The notes under the pieces were generated by a model. That model was not told where the DNA came from and did not search any database. It saw nothing but the letters and a program-made list of their open reading frames with translations. Positions 7,815 to 16,480 of a stretch of 59,998 nt of DNA are shown piece by piece (position 1 is the first letter of the stretch; the number at the start of each line of letters is the position of its first letter). Both the position numbers and the translations under genes were made by a program. The DNA is taken from positions 1-59,998 of the forward strand of contig JADCFN010000070.1 of NCBI GenBank assembly GCA_020249505.1, given 5' to 3'. The DNA comes from Roseomonas sp. (lineage in GTDB: Bacteria > Pseudomonadota > Alphaproteobacteria > Acetobacterales > Acetobacteraceae).

Positions 7815-8837
7815 TCACCTAATCGGCGGCGCGTACATCAGGCCACCACGCGTCCAGAGATCATTCAAGCCACGCGGCAGGTTGATGGGTGAATCCTTGC
7901 CAAGATTGCGATCAAAGATTTCACCGTAATTGCCGACCGCCTTGATGGCGTTATAGGCCCAGCGCCGATCAATCCCCATCAGCGGCCCGTGATCGCCCGA
8001 AACACCGAGCAAGCGACGAATGGAAGGATTGGGGCTATTCAGCATCTGATCCACATTGGCTTGCGTCACGCCCAGTTCCTCAGCCTCGATCAACGCAAAG
8101 ACCGTCCAGCACACAATATCGAAGAACTGGTCATCACCATGGCGCACCGCCGGTGCCAAGGGTTCCTTTGAAATGATATCGGGCAACACGACATGCTCAG
8201 CCGGGTTGCGCAAAGCGCTGCGAATGCCGGCAAGCTGCGACGCATCGGTGGAAAACGCATCGCAGCGCCCATTGTTATAGGCGTTGCGCGTTTCCTCATT
8301 CTGTTCGAACACCAGCGGCTGAATGCGCGTATTGGTGCTGCGCGCCCAATCGGTCAGGTTGAGTTCATTGGTCGTGCCGGCAGTGACGCAAATCGTGGCG
8401 CCCGCCAGATCGGTCGCGCGCTTGGCGCCGCTTGCCACCCGCACCAAAAAGCCCTGGCCATCATAGAAATTGACCGCGGTGAAATTGAGCCCATTCGCGG
8501 TATCACGCGTATGGGACCAGGTGGTGGTGCGGGACAGCATATCCACCTGCCCCGATTGCAGGGCAGGCAGCCGCGCCTGGGAAGACAGCACGACCCAGCG
8601 CACCTTATTGCCATCACCCAGAATAGCGGCGGCGACCGCGCGACAGGTATCCGCATCAAGGCCGCGATTGACGCCCTGGCTATCCAGCACGCCAAAGCCG
8701 GGTGCCCCTGGATGCGCGCCGCAAATCAGCGCATCGCGCGCGCGAATGGCGGCAACGGTTGGGCCCTGTTGCACCGGCTGCGCGAAGGCCGGCAGTGCGG
8801 CGAGCAGGCCGGCGGCAAGCAGGAATTTGGCTTTCAT
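7815..8837 (-). CDS. Amino-acid ABC transporter substrate-binding protein (AapJ-like)
   Basis: A 340-residue periplasmic binding protein with signal peptide MKAKFLLAAGLLAALPAFA. It has the family-3 layout of general L-amino acid receptors: VNRGLDADTCRAVAAAILGD, the VDMLSRTTTWSHTRD hinge region and FYDGQGFLV. Length matches AapJ/BztA. I start it at 8837 because the signal peptide begins there. It lies 25 bases after the TRAP permease stop on the same strand, so it is probably co-transcribed with a transporter of another class. No AapQMP partner genes are visible nearby. Confidence 0.9.
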   Translation of the reverse strand: MKAKFLLAAGLLAALPAFAQPVQQGPTVAAIRARDALICGAHPGAPGFGVLDSQGVNRGLDADTCRAVAAAILGDGNKVRWVVLSSQARLPALQSGQVDMLSRTTTWSHTRDTANGLNFTAVNFYDGQGFLVRVASGAKRATDLAGATICVTAGTTNELNLTDWARSTNTRIQPLVFEQNEETRNAYNNGRCDAFSTDASQLAGIRSALRNPAEHVVLPDIISKEPLAPAVRHGDDQFFDIVCWTVFALIEAEELGVTQANVDQMLNSPNPSIRRLLGVSGDHGPLMGIDRRWAYNAIKAVGNYGEIFDRNLGKDSPINLPRGLNDLWTRGGLMYAPPIR

Positions 8838-8862
8838 TTTCTTCCTCCCGGATTGGTCAATT

Positions 8863-10755
8863 TCACGCGGGCGCCGGCTTGGAAAGCCGCTGCCACAGGG
8901 CAACGCCACAGAGCACAGCAAGCGCAAGCAATAGGCGCTGCGTATCGGGCAGCAGGTGCAAGAAGGCTGCGGCAAGCCCCGCAAGCCCCATCGCCCAGCG
9001 CAAGACCCAGCCCATGGGGCGCAACAAATACCCCGCATAGGATGCCGTGATCAGCGTCAGTGCCGAAACCTGAATGAGTGTGGCGGTCGCGATATCAAAC
9101 AGACTGCCGCGCAGCATGATTCCTGGGTCATAGATAAAGGCAAAACCCACGGTAAAACCGGCAATGCCAAAGCGGGAGGCATGGATACTGGCAATGGTGG
9201 GGCTTGCCTTGGCGATGGCAGCGGCGGCGAAGGCCGCGGCGGCAACGGGTGGTGTCGCATCCGCAATCACCGCAAAATAAAACACAAACAGATGCGCCTG
9301 CAGCACATCAATGCCAAGCGGCCTGCCGAGTTCCAGAACCTGCGGCACGCCAATCGCCGCCGCGATGATGTAAGATGGTGTGGTGGGGATGCCGAGGCCC
9401 AATACCAAAACCGTGACACAAAGCAGCACCAGCAACAGCGCCAGATTGCCCGCCGAGAGATCCTTGATGATGCCGCCAAAGGCCACCACCATGCCGGTTG
9501 CCGTAAGTGCCGAGACCACCACGCCGGCGCCCGCGATGGAAACCGCGAGCGGCGCCATGGTGAAGCCAGCATCGGCGAAACTAGCCAGAATGCGCCGCCA
9601 GCCCATGCGCGTGCGTGCGCGCAGCAACGAAACACCAATCATCGCCAAGGTCGAACAGAAAGCGGCGTAATTGCCGCTCCAGCGTTCTGTCATCAGATAG
9701 ACCAGCAAACCAATCGGCAGCACCAGATGCACATCGGCCAGCACTTCGCGCCAGGCTGGAACATCCTTTAGCGCCATGGGTTCAATGCCGAGCTTCTTTG
9801 CCTCAAAATGCACCGCCGCCAGGATCGCGAAGTAATACATCACTGCGCCAATCGCGGCCGCGATGATGATATCGCCATAGGGGATATTGGTGATCTCGGC
9901 CATCACAAAGGCGGCGGCGCCCATTACGGGCGGCATCAGCGCGCCCCCCACGGAAGCCGCACTTTCAATGCCGGCCGCAACCGCCGGGCGATAGCCAACG
10001 CGCATCATCAGCGGAATGGTCATGGCCCCCGTCGTGATCACGTTGGAGACCGAAGACCCGCTCATGGTGCCGAAAAGACCTGAGGTGACAACAGCAACCT
10101 TGGCCGGCCCACCGCTATAGCGCCCGGCAACCGCAGCGCCGAGGTTGGAAAACAACCGCCCCGTGCCACTGCCCTGCATGAAGGCGCCGAACAGGATGAA
10201 GACCGCAATGGTGGTCGCGACAATGCCTGTCAGCGGGCCGTAGACGCCGCCTGCGGTCGGCACCAGCCAGGCGGCTTCAATAATCTCATTCAATTTAAAA
10301 TTGCGCGTGTTCAGCACGCCCGGCAGATGGTGGCCGATGAACATATAAAGCAGGCAGCCCGCCACCATCCAGGCAAGGCCCGGTTCCACCGCGCGGCGGA
10401 TCGCTTCCAGCATTGTCACCATGCAGACAATGCCAAGCGTCAGCATAAGTGGGGTGAAGGGGTCCACATATTCCATGCGGTCATTCACCGCGCCCGCATT
10501 CACGAACACCCATAAATGCGGCGCGGCGGCGGCGATGGTCCAAAGCCAATCAAACAGGCTCGGTCGGTTTTGTGGCGAGTGTTTCTGAAACGCCGGATAC
10601 ATCAGAAAAAGCGGCGGCGTGAAGACCAGCAGATGTAGGCTCCGCATTTCGATCGGCTCCGGAAAGCCGAAGCCGCCGAAATAAAGATGCAGGGCCGCCC
10701 ATCCCGCCATCCAAAGCGTGATGGCGCTTTTCAACCACCCATCAAGCGCGCGCAT
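8863..10755 (-). CDS. TRAP transporter fused permease (4TM/12TM)
   Basis: A 630-residue very hydrophobic protein in which the small (DctQ-like) and large (DctM-like) TRAP permease subunits are fused. The N-terminal third holds the small-subunit helices; the large-subunit core shows GLFGTMSGSSVSNVITTGAMTIP and VLGLGIPTTPSYIIAAA, typical of the family. It would import an organic acid or similar solute using a sodium or proton gradient, with the TAXI protein encoded just upstream as its receptor. The substrate cannot be read from sequence. Confidence 0.93.
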   Translation of the reverse strand: MRALDGWLKSAITLWMAGWAALHLYFGGFGFPEPIEMRSLHLLVFTPPLFLMYPAFQKHSPQNRPSLFDWLWTIAAAAPHLWVFVNAGAVNDRMEYVDPFTPLMLTLGIVCMVTMLEAIRRAVEPGLAWMVAGCLLYMFIGHHLPGVLNTRNFKLNEIIEAAWLVPTAGGVYGPLTGIVATTIAVFILFGAFMQGSGTGRLFSNLGAAVAGRYSGGPAKVAVVTSGLFGTMSGSSVSNVITTGAMTIPLMMRVGYRPAVAAGIESAASVGGALMPPVMGAAAFVMAEITNIPYGDIIIAAAIGAVMYYFAILAAVHFEAKKLGIEPMALKDVPAWREVLADVHLVLPIGLLVYLMTERWSGNYAAFCSTLAMIGVSLLRARTRMGWRRILASFADAGFTMAPLAVSIAGAGVVVSALTATGMVVAFGGIIKDLSAGNLALLLVLLCVTVLVLGLGIPTTPSYIIAAAIGVPQVLELGRPLGIDVLQAHLFVFYFAVIADATPPVAAAAFAAAAIAKASPTIASIHASRFGIAGFTVGFAFIYDPGIMLRGSLFDIATATLIQVSALTLITASYAGYLLRPMGWVLRWAMGLAGLAAAFLHLLPDTQRLLLALAVLCGVALWQRLSKPAPA

Positions 10756-10790
10756 GGCGTGCCTACCTTATAGCCAGCGCGGTAGCTTCA

Positions 10791-11780
10791 TCATGCAGGC
10801 GGATTGACGCCGGCTTCGCGGAAGGCGCGCACCGCGCCACCCGCCAGGGGCACGCCACGATATTGCACGGATTTCGCCGGGTCCCAGGCACCCATGCTGG
10901 CATGGATGGAAATCAGCCTTTGCCCGCGGTTGCGGATCAGGGTGCGGGTGATCCGGAAGGTCACATCATCCGGCACGCTTTCATGCACCAGGATCACGCT
11001 ATCCATCATGGTCACCGGCACATCGCCGGTCATGAGCGCGGGATAGGTCGCGCCGGGCAGAATGCCCTGCGCATAGGCGTATTCCTTTTGCAAATGGTCG
11101 CGCACATCCTGCGGGAAGGCGACCATGGCGCCGCCGCGCCGGCCTTGGGCGATTTCGGTGAAAATCGCCGCCGGGCGCGCGAGTGCGGCATAAAGATAGT
11201 CCACCTGCCCATCATTATAGGCCGCCGCGATATCGGCGTAGGAGCCATTCAAATAGCGCCCGCCTTCGGCCCTGATCTTGTCCGGGCTAGTGCCGAGGAA
11301 TTTCAGGATGCGCTGTAGCGTCATTTCATCCGTACTGCTGCGCTGCGGTGCGGCGATTTTGAGGCCGCGCTGCGTCAGGATGGCGCGCATATCCTCAGGC
11401 CCCGCGCCCTTATGGCGCAGGAAATGGTGTTCCGTTGGCGAATAGCCGGTGCCCAGGCAGCGCAGCTTGTCGTGCTTGGCGTTATAGGGCTCGATCCCCT
11501 GCACGGCGGAGGCCGCAAAGGCATCAATCCCCCAGCCGATCTGGGATTGGCCATTATTGATGCGCGTGGAATTGGCGAGGCCCCCGCCAGGCACGACGCG
11601 GATTTGCAGATCAGGGTTTTCCTCCCGGATCAGGGAAGAAAGCCCTGCCGCCATGGTATACCAGCCGCCGCCCACGGACCCTGCCACCCATTCCAGCGTG
11701 GTTTGCGCCGAGGCGGTGCGGATGAAGGGGGCGGCAAGCCCAGCGCCAAGCAGCAGGCGGCGTGAGGTTTGAAGGGTCAT
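10791..11780 (-). CDS. TAXI family TRAP solute-binding protein
   Basis: A 329-residue periplasmic receptor with an N-terminal export signal containing twin arginines (TSRRLLLGAGLAAPFIRTASA). The TAXI fold is shown by VAGSVGGGWYTMAAGLSSLIRE and VVPGGGLANSTRINNGQSQIGWG. An ATG six bases upstream (11786) is possible, but AGGGAG sits about eight bases before the ATG at 11780 and would be too close to the first. It is the first gene of a receptor-permease pair. The ligand is unknown. Confidence 0.92.
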   Translation of the reverse strand: MTLQTSRRLLLGAGLAAPFIRTASAQTTLEWVAGSVGGGWYTMAAGLSSLIREENPDLQIRVVPGGGLANSTRINNGQSQIGWGIDAFAASAVQGIEPYNAKHDKLRCLGTGYSPTEHHFLRHKGAGPEDMRAILTQRGLKIAAPQRSSTDEMTLQRILKFLGTSPDKIRAEGGRYLNGSYADIAAAYNDGQVDYLYAALARPAAIFTEIAQGRRGGAMVAFPQDVRDHLQKEYAYAQGILPGATYPALMTGDVPVTMMDSVILVHESVPDDVTFRITRTLIRNRGQRLISIHASMGAWDPAKSVQYRGVPLAGGAVRAFREAGVNPPA

Positions 11781-11988
11781 GATCATCTCTCCCTGTTCGA
11801 TACCGGTTGGCCGGTTTCCAGCGGTCTAGGCGAAGGCTCGCATGCGGGCGCGGGGCTAGGCAAGCGCCGATTCTGGTTCGGCAAAGACGTCACTGTGAAT
11901 CAATGCTTGCGATTCTCGCGCAAAGCGCCCAAAAGGCCCGCAAGGAAGAGGGGGTTGGCAGCGTCCCGCAATAAGGAGGCCTCCGGCC

Positions 11989-12432
11989 ATGACAATATCA
12001 GCAGTTCTGCGGCAGAAGGGTAACGCCGCCATTTCCGTAACACCCGAAACCCCGGTGGTGGAAATCGCCCGCATCATGGCGGCGCGGCGCATTGGCGCCG
12101 TGCTGATCGTGAACGCGTCCGGCCAGGTTGCGGGCATTTTGAGTGAGCGGGATATCGTGAAATCGGTCGCGGATCGGCGCAATGGCATTCGCTGTCTGGC
12201 CGCTGAGGAAATCATGACCCGCGAGGTTATCATGATCGGCCCTGATACGCCGGTGGAAGCCGCGCTTGAAATCATGGACCAGGGCTATTTCCGTCATTTG
12301 CCGGTCTGCGACACGGATGGGTCCTTGCTTGGCATTGTGAGCATCCGCGACCTGGTGAAGTTCCGCTTCGCCAAGCAGGAACATGATGTGGAAGCGCTGA
12401 AGGCCTATGTGACGCGGAGCTTCATGCACTGA
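11989..12432 (+). CDS. CBS-pair domain protein
   Basis: A 147-residue cytosolic protein made almost wholly of two CBS domains (about residues 8-65 and 73-130), each with the usual GVL/GIVSIRDLVK type ending. CBS pairs bind adenine nucleotides and sense energy state. Stand-alone CBS proteins of this size (CBSX type) are common in alphaproteobacteria, and the partner is unknown. It has a strong AAGGAGG ribosome site ten bases before ATG. The upstream gap contains the weak inverted repeat TTGCG-CGCAA near 11905. Confidence 0.9.
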   Translation: MTISAVLRQKGNAAISVTPETPVVEIARIMAARRIGAVLIVNASGQVAGILSERDIVKSVADRRNGIRCLAAEEIMTREVIMIGPDTPVEAALEIMDQGYFRHLPVCDTDGSLLGIVSIRDLVKFRFAKQEHDVEALKAYVTRSFMH

Positions 12433-12533
12433 AGTAAGGCGACGCGAGGCCGGCTTGGTCCGCGTGCGAAACACGGTTAATTTGCAGTCAGGGCGTCCAC
12501 ACCCTCGTCCGTTGCGTCGCTCGTGACGTGCCA

Positions 12534-13193
12534 TCAACCCGTGGCGCGCCAGGCTTCTGGGCTGTTCGCGGTGAGCGCTGCCGCATAGGCGGCGCGAGCC
12601 ATTGCGCGATCCCGGTACGCGATAAGGATATCGGCCAGTTGTATATCGTGCGGCTTCGCCATGACAAAGCATGAGGTAAGCAGAATATCGGCGCCGGTGA
12701 AGGTGTCCCCGAGTAGCCAAGGGCGTCCATCGCTAAGCGCATCAGACACTTTCTGTATTTGCCTTTGAAAATAGGCCTTGGCCGACGCGACGGCCGCCGG
12801 GGCCTCCCCATAGATTTGCGCCAAGCCAACATGGCGGCGCAGTACATAAAGGCTGGTCGCGTCAAGCTCTGTCATCAGGAAGTAGCACCAGGCATCGTAG
12901 TGTGCGCGTTTGCCAGGATCCCCGGCTGCCATAGACATGGCAGGGGGACCATAAGCTGCATAAAGATAATTTACGATAGCCGCACTTTCGGTCAACACGA
13001 AGTCATTATCCTGCAGCACCGGCACCTTTTGCTGCGGATTTAGCTTGGCGAATGCTTCGTTTAAATCACCGCTCGCGCGCGGCTGGATTGGTTCGCAGCG
13101 GTAATCGAGGCCGAGTTCATGCAACGCCCAATGGACGCGCAGTGTCCGCGGCGTGGCGCAGCCCCAAAGGACAAGTTTGCCGGTTTTTTCCAT
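12534..13193 (-). CDS. Glutathione S-transferase family protein
   Basis: A 219-residue GST-fold protein. The N-terminal thioredoxin-like domain (about 1-85) has LVLWGCATPRTLRVHWALHELG and the cis-proline/glutathione site KVPVLQDNDFVLTESAAIVNYL. An all-helical C-terminal domain follows with PWLLGDTFTGADILL. It would conjugate or reduce small electrophiles with glutathione. ATG 13193 is used because it lies directly before the first beta strand. It sits downstream of pdxY on the same strand with a 76-base gap. Confidence 0.9.
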   Translation of the reverse strand: MEKTGKLVLWGCATPRTLRVHWALHELGLDYRCEPIQPRASGDLNEAFAKLNPQQKVPVLQDNDFVLTESAAIVNYLYAAYGPPAMSMAAGDPGKRAHYDAWCYFLMTELDATSLYVLRRHVGLAQIYGEAPAAVASAKAYFQRQIQKVSDALSDGRPWLLGDTFTGADILLTSCFVMAKPHDIQLADILIAYRDRAMARAAYAAALTANSPEAWRATG

Positions 13194-13269
13194 GCGGAAG
13201 CCCTTGCTTTTGAAGCGGGAGATAAGCCAGCAAAAAGCTACTATTGTTGCGCTAGCATGGCAATGATGG

Positions 13270-14124
13270 CTAACACGCCTCCGCCGTAAAACGCCGCGTC
13301 GGCGCGGTGATTTCAGCCTGCGCCGACACCACCTGTAATTCCCGCGCACCGGCCGCGAGCGTTTGGCTCAGCAGGCCGAAAATGCTGGAAGCGGCGGCTT
13401 CGAGGGCTGGCGCCGCCGCGCCGCTTTTCAGGCGATGAAACAGGAAAAGCGCGGCAATCGCGTCACCCGCGCCATTCACCGATAGCGGCAGCATGGGCGT
13501 GCGCAGCCGCCAGAACCCGCCGCCCTCAGCCGCGAGCAATTCAATCTCATCAGCCCCGGTCGCCTCGGTGCGGAGCGAGGTCAGCAGCACAATCCTCGGC
13601 CCCTTGGCTTGCAGCGCGGTGATGGCGGCCTTGGCGGTATCCAGGCTGGTAATCGCCTGCCCGGTCAGCCATTCCAGTTCGAATTGATTGGGGGTTGCGA
13701 TATCCGCCGCCGGCAGCGCCTGGTCGCGCAGAAATTCCGGAATGCCGGGGCGCACAAAAACGCCGGGCACAGTATCGCCAATCACCGGATCGCAGCACCA
13801 AAGCACCTTGGGATTGGCCGCCTTGACCTTGAGCGCCGCATCTCGCACCGCCGCCCCGATCTCGGCCGAGCCCAAATAGCCAGAAAGCACCGCGTCACAG
13901 CGGGGAAGCACGCCCCTTTCTTCAATCCCTGTGACGCATTCGCTAATCAGCTCGGCGCCAAAAACCTGGCCGCGCCAGGCGCCATAGCCGGTATGGTTGG
14001 AGAATTGCACCGTATGCACCCCCCAGACCTCCGCCCCCAGGCGCTGGAGGGGAAAGATGGCGCTGGCATTGCCGACATGGCCATAAGCGACCCAGGATTG
14101 GATGGAGAGGATATTGAGGCTCAC
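13270..14124 (-). CDS. pdxY: Pyridoxal kinase
   Basis: A 284-residue ribokinase-fold kinase that phosphorylates pyridoxal to PLP in the B6 salvage pathway. The start MSLNILSIQSWVAYGHVGNASA, the substrate loop QFSNHTGYG and the C-terminal anion-hole motif SVNGAGDAIAALFL with its catalytic aspartate are all present. Length is normal for PdxY. A promoter was not identified. Confidence 0.93.
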   Translation of the reverse strand: MSLNILSIQSWVAYGHVGNASAIFPLQRLGAEVWGVHTVQFSNHTGYGAWRGQVFGAELISECVTGIEERGVLPRCDAVLSGYLGSAEIGAAVRDAALKVKAANPKVLWCCDPVIGDTVPGVFVRPGIPEFLRDQALPAADIATPNQFELEWLTGQAITSLDTAKAAITALQAKGPRIVLLTSLRTEATGADEIELLAAEGGGFWRLRTPMLPLSVNGAGDAIAALFLFHRLKSGAAAPALEAAASSIFGLLSQTLAAGARELQVVSAQAEITAPTRRFTAEAC

Positions 14125-14278
14125 GCGCGCCGGACCCTGCTAAGGTGTGGACGATCCCTGTCGCCCGTAGCGCGGCGCGGGTCAATCACCAGCTTGCATG
14201 GGTTGGGCTGATCCCCTATAGGCCCCTCTCCCTGGCAGCCGGTCGGCATCGGCGGCCCATTTTTTGTGAGCATGTGCC

Positions 14279-14503
14279 ATGAAGTCCGACATCCATCCTG
14301 CTTATCATGAGATCAACATCATCATGACCGACGGGACCGAGTACAAAACCCGTTCCTGCTACGGCAAGCCGGGCGATACCATCCGCTTGGACATTGACCC
14401 GAAGTCTCACCCGGCCTGGACCGGCCAGCAACGCATCATCGATACGGGCGGCCAGATTGCAAAGTTCAACAAGCGCTTCGCCGGCATTGGCGCGCGCAAG
14501 TAG
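14279..14503 (+). CDS. rpmE: 50S ribosomal protein L31
   Basis: A 74-residue protein of the L31 type A family ([14 protein letters not shown], then SHPAWTGQQ and [10 protein letters not shown]). The CxxC zinc-binding cysteines of the C+ form are missing; only one cysteine remains (RSCYG). This is the usual zinc-free form in alphaproteobacteria. It stands alone and is closed by a strong terminator. Confidence 0.95.
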   Translation: MKSDIHPAYHEINIIMTDGTEYKTRSCYGKPGDTIRLDIDPKSHPAWTGQQRIIDTGGQIAKFNKRFAGIGARK

Positions 14504-14517
14504 GGCTGATAGGCGCT

Positions 14518-14541
14518 GGGCCGTAAGCCTCGGCCCTTTTT
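14518..14541 (+). terminator. Rho-independent terminator of rpmE
   Basis: A stem GGGCCG/CGGCCC with a 7-base loop is followed directly by a run of five T. It lies 14 bases after the rpmE stop. Confidence 0.85.
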
Positions 14542-14725
14542 CATAAGCTGGATTTTTTAGCCCGCAGCCCTTGATTGGCTGGCGGGCTATTTCCATTTCA
14601 GGTCTGCCAAGGGGCGCCATACGGGCCCCTGGCGCGAATCAAATCCGTTGTCGCCCAGATGGGGGCATATCGGGTGCAGTTCGCTGGCCTCAACGGACCT
14701 TGCTTTGCGAAGGAGTGTCCCTGCT

Positions 14726-15190
14726 ATGAACGCTATTGATTTCTCCCCCCTGTTCCGCACCGCCATTGGCTTTGATCGCCTGGCGCGGCTGATGGATACG
14801 GCCCGGACTGGCGCCGATGCCGGGGGTTACCCGCCCTATAATATCGAAAAGACCAGCGATGACAGCTATGTGCTGACCATGGCGGTTGCCGGTTTTGCCG
14901 AGGCTGATCTGGACATCACCGCCCATCAGAACACGCTGACGGTGGTGGGCCGCGCCCAGGCCGCGCCGGACGAAACCCGCCGTTTCCTGCATCGTGGCAT
15001 CGCCGGCCGCGGCTTTGAACGCCGCTTCGTGCTGGCGGATCATATCGTGGTCAGCGGTGCCAAGCTTGAAAACGGCTTGCTGCATATTGCGCTGCGCCAT
15101 GAAGTGCCGGAAGCGCTGAAGCCGCGCCAGATCCCGGTGCAGGCCAGCCGCCCGGCGGCCCTGACGGAAGCGCCTGCCCAGGCGGCGTGA
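14726..15190 (+). CDS. Small heat shock protein, Hsp20/IbpA family
   Basis: A 154-residue chaperone that holds unfolded proteins. The alpha-crystallin domain runs from about residue 36 to 125, starting YPPYNIEKTSDDSYVLTMAVAGF and ending in the GLLHIAL beta strand. The N-terminal ATGFDRLARLMDT-like region is of the IbpA class. AAGGAG stands 11 bases before ATG 14726, which decides this start over an in-frame upstream extension. No ROSE-type thermosensor could be drawn with confidence in the short leader. Repeat copy 3 follows eight bases after the stop. Confidence 0.93.
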   Translation: MNAIDFSPLFRTAIGFDRLARLMDTARTGADAGGYPPYNIEKTSDDSYVLTMAVAGFAEADLDITAHQNTLTVVGRAQAAPDETRRFLHRGIAGRGFERRFVLADHIVVSGAKLENGLLHIALRHEVPEALKPRQIPVQASRPAALTEAPAQAA

Positions 15191-15197
15191 GGCCGGA

Positions 15198-15247
15198 GCA
15201 TTTTCAAGCCAAGTGGAATCGCTTGGCGACTCGGAAAATGCAACCAA
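15198..15247 (+). repeat. Dispersed palindromic repeat, copy 3
   Basis: This copy differs from copies 1 and 2 at a few bases: the loop region reads GGAATCG in place of GGCTTCA, and AACCAA replaces GACCAA at the end. The outer GCATTTTC/GAAAATGC arms are conserved. It lies just after hsp20. Confidence 0.8.
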
Positions 15248-15254
15248 CAAAGGG

Positions 15255-15298
15255 TTAGTGCGTGTCCGGTGAACGACTGTAAGCGGGACGCGCACTAA
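15255..15298 (+). terminator. Long inverted repeat after hsp20, possible bidirectional terminator
   Basis: A 13-base arm TTAGTGCGTGTCC (15255-15267) pairs with GGACGCGCACTAA (15286-15298) with one G-T pair and an 18-base loop. It separates convergent hsp20 and the DUF1192 gene. There is no T-run, so termination is inferred from position. Confidence 0.45.
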
Positions 15299-15325
15299 TT
15301 CCCCCGCCCGGCAACGGGCGGCGCC

Positions 15326-15520
15326 TCAGCTCTTCCGAAAAAAAGCCTCCGCCGCCAAGCGCTGGGCATCCCGCGCGCCAATCGCTGCCTCGGCACGGCT
15401 AATCTCGGCCTGCAACGCCTCGATATACTCCCGCAATTGCGCCACATCCCAGCCGTCAAACACCATGGGCTGGAAGCGCGGCGCGCGCCGGGGGCGGTCT
15501 TCTTCCTCGATCGGGGCCAT
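15326..15520 (-). CDS. DUF1192 family protein
   Basis: A 64-residue protein of unknown function typical of alphaproteobacteria. The family pattern is seen in the acidic start MAPIEEEDRP, then QPMVFDGWDVAQLREYI, and a coiled-coil-like tail LQAEISRAEAAIGARDAQRLAAEAFF. It is divergent from the TrcR gene, with an AGGAG ribosome site close to the ATG. Confidence 0.85.
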   Translation of the reverse strand: MAPIEEEDRPRRAPRFQPMVFDGWDVAQLREYIEALQAEISRAEAAIGARDAQRLAAEAFFRKS

Positions 15521-15631
15521 TTTTTTCTCCTTCCGGGCGCGGGCGGGTTTTGACCCTGGCCGCGCCTCTCTCTATAGGAACCGCAACAAGGCGGGGGTTG
15601 CTCTCGCCCGCCCGCCCCTTAAGGTTATGCC

Positions 15632-16183
15632 ATGAACCAGCCCTTGATGCCCAAGGCCACCGCCGTGTGGCTGATTGACAAGACCGCGCTTACTTTTGAC
15701 CAGATCGCCGAATTTGTCGGTATGCACCCGCTTGAAATCCAGGCCATTGCGGATGGAGAAGTGGCGCAGGGCATTATCGGCTATGACCCGATCACCAATG
15801 GTCAATTGACGCGCGAAGAAATCCAGCGCTGTGAAGCGGATAGTGATGCGCGGCTGCAAATGGTCCGGCAAGTCAGCCATTTGCCAAAATCCAAGGCGAA
15901 GGGCGGGCGCTATACGCCCGTTTCGAAGCGCAATGATCGCCCCGATGCGATTGCCTGGCTGCTCCGCAATTTCCCGCAGGTGCCGGAAGCAACCATTGTC
16001 AAGCTGCTTGGCACCACCAAGGAAACCATCGCCAAGGTGCGCGATAAAACGCATTGGAACAGCGCGAATATCAAGCCGCGTGATCCCGTTATTCTGGGCC
16101 TTTGCACGCAGGGCGAGCTTAATGCTGCCGTCGGCGCGCTCGCCGCTGTGGAAGCGCAGGCCGCAGAGGGCGCTGCGGGCTGA
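15632..16183 (+). CDS. trcR: DUF1013 protein, cell-cycle transcriptional regulator TrcR
   Basis: A 183-residue protein of the DUF1013 family, whose Caulobacter member TrcR is reported to associate with RNA polymerase at cell-cycle promoters. The family signature runs through nearly the whole chain: KATAVWLIDKTALTFDQIAE, then HPLEIQAIADGEVAQGI and RPDAIAWLLRNFP. A second helix-turn-helix-like stretch (ATIVKLLGTTKETIAKVRD) follows near 130. It is one of the better lineage markers in the window. Confidence 0.88.
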   Translation: MNQPLMPKATAVWLIDKTALTFDQIAEFVGMHPLEIQAIADGEVAQGIIGYDPITNGQLTREEIQRCEADSDARLQMVRQVSHLPKSKAKGGRYTPVSKRNDRPDAIAWLLRNFPQVPEATIVKLLGTTKETIAKVRDKTHWNSANIKPRDPVILGLCTQGELNAAVGALAAVEAQAAEGAAG

Positions 16184-16186
16184 GGT

Positions 16187-16363
16187 TTAATGCGGCTGAC
16201 TAACGCGCAGCCGCTCCATCTCCTCCTTCAGCCGCAGCTTTTCGCGCTTTAGTCGGGCAAGGGTTTCGGCGTCTGGCCTCGGTCGCTGGTCTTCCGCAAA
16301 AATCTGCGCCTCAAGCGCAGCGTGACGGTTATTGAGGGAAGCGATCCGGGCATCCAAACGCAT
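16187..16363 (-). CDS. Short DUF465 (YdcH) family protein
   Basis: This is a 58-residue reading frame. It begins MRLDARIASLNNRHAALEAQ and ends in KREKLRLKEEMERLR, the DUF465/YdcH pattern of two short helices with a basic, leucine-rich second half. Function is unknown. It ends three bases from the trcR stop on the opposite strand and is divergent from a second DUF465 gene at 16481. Codon use (G/C in third positions) agrees with its neighbours. Confidence 0.72.
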   Translation of the reverse strand: MRLDARIASLNNRHAALEAQIFAEDQRPRPDAETLARLKREKLRLKEEMERLRVSQPH

Positions 16364-16480
16364 ACCGAGGCATCCTTTGCTGTGATGCCGCCCGGGCGGT
16401 TGGCCCTGTCCCGGGCAGCCAGGACATGCTACTCTAACCTGCCCTTAAAAAGCATCAAGAGATTTCACCCTGGCCCCGCG

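Noticed and set aside
8956-9771. Plus-strand frame of 271 codons within the TRAP permease gene
   Set aside because: It is an antisense shadow, rich in Gln, Arg and Gly with no domain, on a gene with clear permease motifs.
11904-11922. FNR/FixK-type box upstream of the CBS gene (TTGCG...CGCAA)
   Set aside because: The half-sites are TTGCG, not TTGAT, and the spacing is seven, not four; it is more likely a chance palindrome.
14559-14588. Strong inverted repeat AGCCCGC/GCGGGCT after rpmE as a second terminator
   Set aside because: The T-run lies before the stem on the plus strand, so it is on the wrong side for plus-strand termination, and no minus-strand gene reads into it with T after the stem.
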